Assembly (NCBI GenBank): GCA_022360015.1
Contig: JAKSDQ010000251.1
Coordinates: forward strand, 172,137-236,136
DNA: 64,000 bases
Origin: Cytophagales bacterium
GTDB lineage: Bacteria > Bacteroidota > Bacteroidia > Cytophagales > Cyclobacteriaceae
Direction: 5' to 3'
The position numbers and the translations under genes were made by a program. The notes below the pieces were generated by a model, which had not been told where the DNA came from, did not search any database, and worked only from the letters and a program-made list of their open reading frames with translations. Of the stretch, positions 61,661-64,000 are shown piece by piece. How positions within the stretch are numbered: position 1 is the stretch's first letter; each line of letters begins with the position of its first letter.

Positions 61661-62344
61661 TCAGGCAGGAATTACCTGATCGTCTTTTACGATCGCACCA
61701 TCTTCAATCCTGACAATTCTTTTACCATACCGGGCATTTTTCCGGGAATGGGTCACCTGAATAATGGTCATACCCTCCTCATTGAGTTTTTTAAATATGC
61801 CCATGATTTCTTCTCCTTGTTCGGAGTGAAGGTTACCTGTTGGCTCATCAGCCAACAAAAGTTTTGGGCTGCCCACAATAGCCCTGGCCACCCCTACCAG
61901 TTGTTGCTGCCCCCCCGAGAGCTGCTCGGGAAACAGATCCTTTTTAGCAACCATGTTAAAGCGGTCGAGCATTTCAGCTACCATACTTTTCCTTTCTTTA
62001 GATTTAATGCCTTTGTACAACAATGGGGTTTCGATGTTTTCATAAACGGTTAGTTCGTCTATCAAATGATAAGCCTGAAAAATAAACCCGATATGGTGTT
62101 TATGCAGCTCCGTCTTCATTCTTTCCCTGAGCCTGTGTACCGGTTCATCCATAAAAAAATACTCACCGGCCGAAGGCTGATCCAGCATTCCGATAATATT
62201 TAGTAATGTAGATTTACCGGCTCCGCTGGGCCCCATGATCGTTAAAAACTCCCCCTGCTGCACCTCTAAATCCACGCCCTTTAGAATGAACACCCGCTGG
62301 TATTTGGAATCCACATATTTGTCAATATCGCTGAGTTTAATCAT
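61661..62344 (-). CDS. ABC transporter ATP-binding protein (MacB/LolD type)
   Basis: About 227 residues from the ATG at 62344 (MIKLSDIDKYVDS); the frame extends upstream but without need. Walker A is GPSGAGKSTLLN, Q loop GFIFQAYHL, signature LSGGQQQLVGVARA, Walker B LLLADEPTGNL and H loop VTHSRKNA. In the signature, Leu replaces the Arg usual in MacB/LolD (QQQRVA). It would power an FtsX-type permease pair. It is divergent from the HlyD-type adaptor gene, which is the typical partner; the permease genes are probably to the right of the window. Confidence 0.92.
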   Translation of the reverse strand: MIKLSDIDKYVDSKYQRVFILKGVDLEVQQGEFLTIMGPSGAGKSTLLNIIGMLDQPSAGEYFFMDEPVHRLRERMKTELHKHHIGFIFQAYHLIDELTVYENIETPLLYKGIKSKERKSMVAEMLDRFNMVAKKDLFPEQLSGGQQQLVGVARAIVGSPKLLLADEPTGNLHSEQGEEIMGIFKKLNEEGMTIIQVTHSRKNARYGKRIVRIEDGAIVKDDQVIPA

Positions 62345-62613
62345 AATGTTAAAATTTGATTGAGGAAAGCCAATAAATATGCCAAGTCCGGCAATCAATC
62401 GCGTCGACCGCCATCGAAATATTTTAAGTCTGTTAATATACTAATCCTTTGGCGATATTGAGGGCCTAAAACGAATTTAATGGTTTAAATCCTCCATCGA
62501 TGGGCAAAATCAAACATAAATGGTAATGTTCAAAAATGAACAGAATCGTACGTATTCGATCAATTATTATTAAAAAATAGTGTGAAAAATGCCAAATAAC
62601 CGAAAAAACATTT

Positions 62614-62629
62614 TGGCACATTTGTTGGC
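62614..62629 (+). promoter_or_regulatory. Sigma-54-like promoter element
   Basis: TGGCAC (62614-62619), five bases, TTGGC (62625-62629), with the -24 GG in place and G for the -12 C. It is 50 bases before the adaptor ATG, so the predicted start point would leave a leader of about 40 bases. In Bacteroidota, MacB-type exporter genes often accompany sigma-54 regulators, which supports it; the -12 mismatch weakens it. Confidence 0.4.
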
Positions 62630-62679
62630 AAGTTTAGGGTATGCACTTAAACCGTATTAAATGATCAAAACTTTTACTT

Positions 62680-63942
62680 ATGGGAATGGATAGAAAAATA
62701 AAGAAGAAAAAGTGGACCGTCAAGCGGATCATGACCATTGGAGGGGCCACAGCCTTATTCTCGGTCATTCTCTATACCCTATTATTTGCAGACAACCGAT
62801 CAAAACTAAACGTAGACGCTAATAAAATAACTATTTCAACCATTACACAAGGCGACTTCCAGGAGTGGATTCCGGAAACAGGCACCGTTCAACCTATTAA
62901 GACTTTTTACCTCGATGCCATAGAGGGAGGAATCATTCAAAACCTTAATGTAGAAACCGGAACCATGGTCACGAAGGGTGCTTCCCTTGTTACACTTACC
63001 AACTCAAATTTACAATTAGAGGTACTCCAGCGCGAAGCCCAGCTATATGAACAAATCAACAATCTCAGAACTTCAAGACTACTCCTGGACCAAAATACAC
63101 AAAATTTAGAAACGCAACTCGCAGAAATCGATTATCAGATTAAATTACTAACCCCTCAAAAGCAAAGGCAGGAATACCTGTTGAAAGAGAAGGCGATTTC
63201 ACAGCAGGAATATGAGGATGTGATTGAGAATTACAGGTATAATCTAAGAAGAAAAGCACTGACTTATGAAGCCTATCAGAGGGATTCCGTATTGAAACTT
63301 GTGCAGTTAAAACAGCTCAACGACTCTGAGCGAAGAATGTGGAAAAGCCTGGAGGCTGTAGGAAACATTTTGGATAACCTGATTATAAAAGCACCGAGGG
63401 ATGGGCTGTTTGCCTCCCCTCAACTGGAAATCGGACAATCCATTGCCTCCGGAGAAAGGTTGGGGCAAATCGATATTATCGATGATTACAAATTGAGGGT
63501 GGATATTGATGAAATATATCTTCCCAGGATTAGTGTAGGACAGATAGCTACCTATACCGATCCGGGCGGAAAAGTCTACAGGCTGGATGTTACAAAAGTG
63601 TACCCCACCATTACCAATGGTAATTTTGAGGTGGATATGGAATTTGAAAGCGGCGCCCCTCCGGGTGTTAAAAGAGGGCAATCGCTACGGATAAGAATTG
63701 AGTTAGGTAATCCGGGACAAGCGTTGTTATTGCCTACAGGTGGCTTTTTCCAGTCTACAGGCGGCAACTGGGTTTATGTTTTGGAGGAATCAGGCGGAAG
63801 AGCTGTAAAACAATCCATTCGGGTGGGCCGCAAAAATTCGGAGAATTATGAAGTACTGGAAGGCCTGATACCCGGCGACAGGGTAATCACATCAAGCTAT
63901 GATAATTTTGGAGACAACGAGGTGCTGATACTGAAGGATTAA
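62680..63942 (+). CDS. HlyD/MacA-type periplasmic adaptor protein
   Basis: A 420-residue inner-membrane-anchored adaptor. It has a basic N-terminus and helix (about 17-35, MTIGGATALFSVILYTLLF), a lipoyl-like half (GTVQPIKTFYLDAIEGGIIQ, ETGTMVTKGASLVTL), a coiled-coil hairpin (about 110-230), the second lipoyl half (IKAPRDGLFASPQLEIGQSIASGERLG) and C-terminal barrel domains (PGVKRGQSLRIRIELG, GLIPGDRVITSS). It would join inner-membrane permeases and the ABC ATPase to an outer-membrane channel. The rest of its operon (permeases) presumably lies beyond the right edge. Confidence 0.9.
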   Translation: MGMDRKIKKKKWTVKRIMTIGGATALFSVILYTLLFADNRSKLNVDANKITISTITQGDFQEWIPETGTVQPIKTFYLDAIEGGIIQNLNVETGTMVTKGASLVTLTNSNLQLEVLQREAQLYEQINNLRTSRLLLDQNTQNLETQLAEIDYQIKLLTPQKQRQEYLLKEKAISQQEYEDVIENYRYNLRRKALTYEAYQRDSVLKLVQLKQLNDSERRMWKSLEAVGNILDNLIIKAPRDGLFASPQLEIGQSIASGERLGQIDIIDDYKLRVDIDEIYLPRISVGQIATYTDPGGKVYRLDVTKVYPTITNGNFEVDMEFESGAPPGVKRGQSLRIRIELGNPGQALLLPTGGFFQSTGGNWVYVLEESGGRAVKQSIRVGRKNSENYEVLEGLIPGDRVITSSYDNFGDNEVLILKD

Positions 63943-64000
63943 AAAAGATTTTTATAAATTAGCTAATACGCAAAAAAAAATACATTAACCTTTAAATGCA

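Noticed and set aside
1..64000. CRISPR arrays, tRNA or rRNA genes, prophage or restriction-modification genes
   Set aside because: Reading both strands revealed no regular spacer arrays, cloverleaf-like segments or hallmark genes; a covariance-model scan would be needed to exclude small RNAs.

Overview
The window looks like chromosomal DNA of a free-living Bacteroidota bacterium, most likely of the Cytophagales type. The pointers are a type IX secretion (gliding type B) sorting domain at the end of a PKD/SBBP protein, a DUF4270 lipoprotein, a LytS/LytTR two-component pair, an ECF sigma factor followed by an outer-membrane beta-barrel protein, many lipoproteins with Bacteroidota-style lipoboxes, and intergenic palindromic repeats typical of the phylum. 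No rRNA, tRNA, CRISPR array, prophage or intact insertion sequence was seen. The first gene is cut by the left edge.

Layout. 1-8 kb: end of an ABC permease, an intergenic repeat cluster, a PD40 lipoprotein, an EEP hydrolase, a small secreted protein, a serine hydrolase, an aspartyl protease and a nitrilase-family amidohydrolase. 8-15 kb: a minus-strand run (DUF4270 lipoprotein, Kelch lipoprotein, LytS-type kinase, LytTR regulator, Rieske oxygenase) with a divergent outer-membrane protein. 15-24 kb: DUF922 protease, a large T9SS cargo protein, a sodium:solute symporter, fbaA-mgsA (production and diversion of triose phosphate) and an alanine-type symporter. 24-31 kb: a 1476-residue AsmA/TamB-like protein with six ~180-residue repeats, a 2H phosphoesterase with a start-codon problem, a LecA-like protein and an XRE/S24-like regulator.

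31.7-41.7 kb is the most interesting block: seven co-directional genes for a YbjN-type chaperone-like protein, PspA (ESCRT-III superfamily), a YqiJ/NfeD-like membrane protein, a YqiK-type flotillin, two tiny membrane proteins and a 1645-residue AAA+ ATPase. The divergent XRE/S24-like regulator and a perfect palindrome lie just upstream. I read this as one membrane-stress or membrane-remodelling system, without the PspF/B/C regulators of Enterobacteria. Related combinations of PspA, flotillin and AAA+ ATPase are known, but the roles of the giant ATPase and the two small proteins appear undefined.

42-64 kb: a PLP aminotransferase and lactate permease, a DUF255 thioredoxin-fold protein, a beta-barrel protein, an eight-repeat Ig-like secreted protein, an EEP hydrolase overlapping a class V aminotransferase, a PD40-OmpA protein with a large insertion in its OmpA domain, a hutG-hutF pair for histidine catabolism, an ECF sigma/outer-membrane operon, a four-repeat lipocalin-like lipoprotein, and an ABC ATPase divergent from a HlyD-type adaptor that may carry a sigma-54-like promoter. 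All functions are inferred from motifs and context; no database search was possible.
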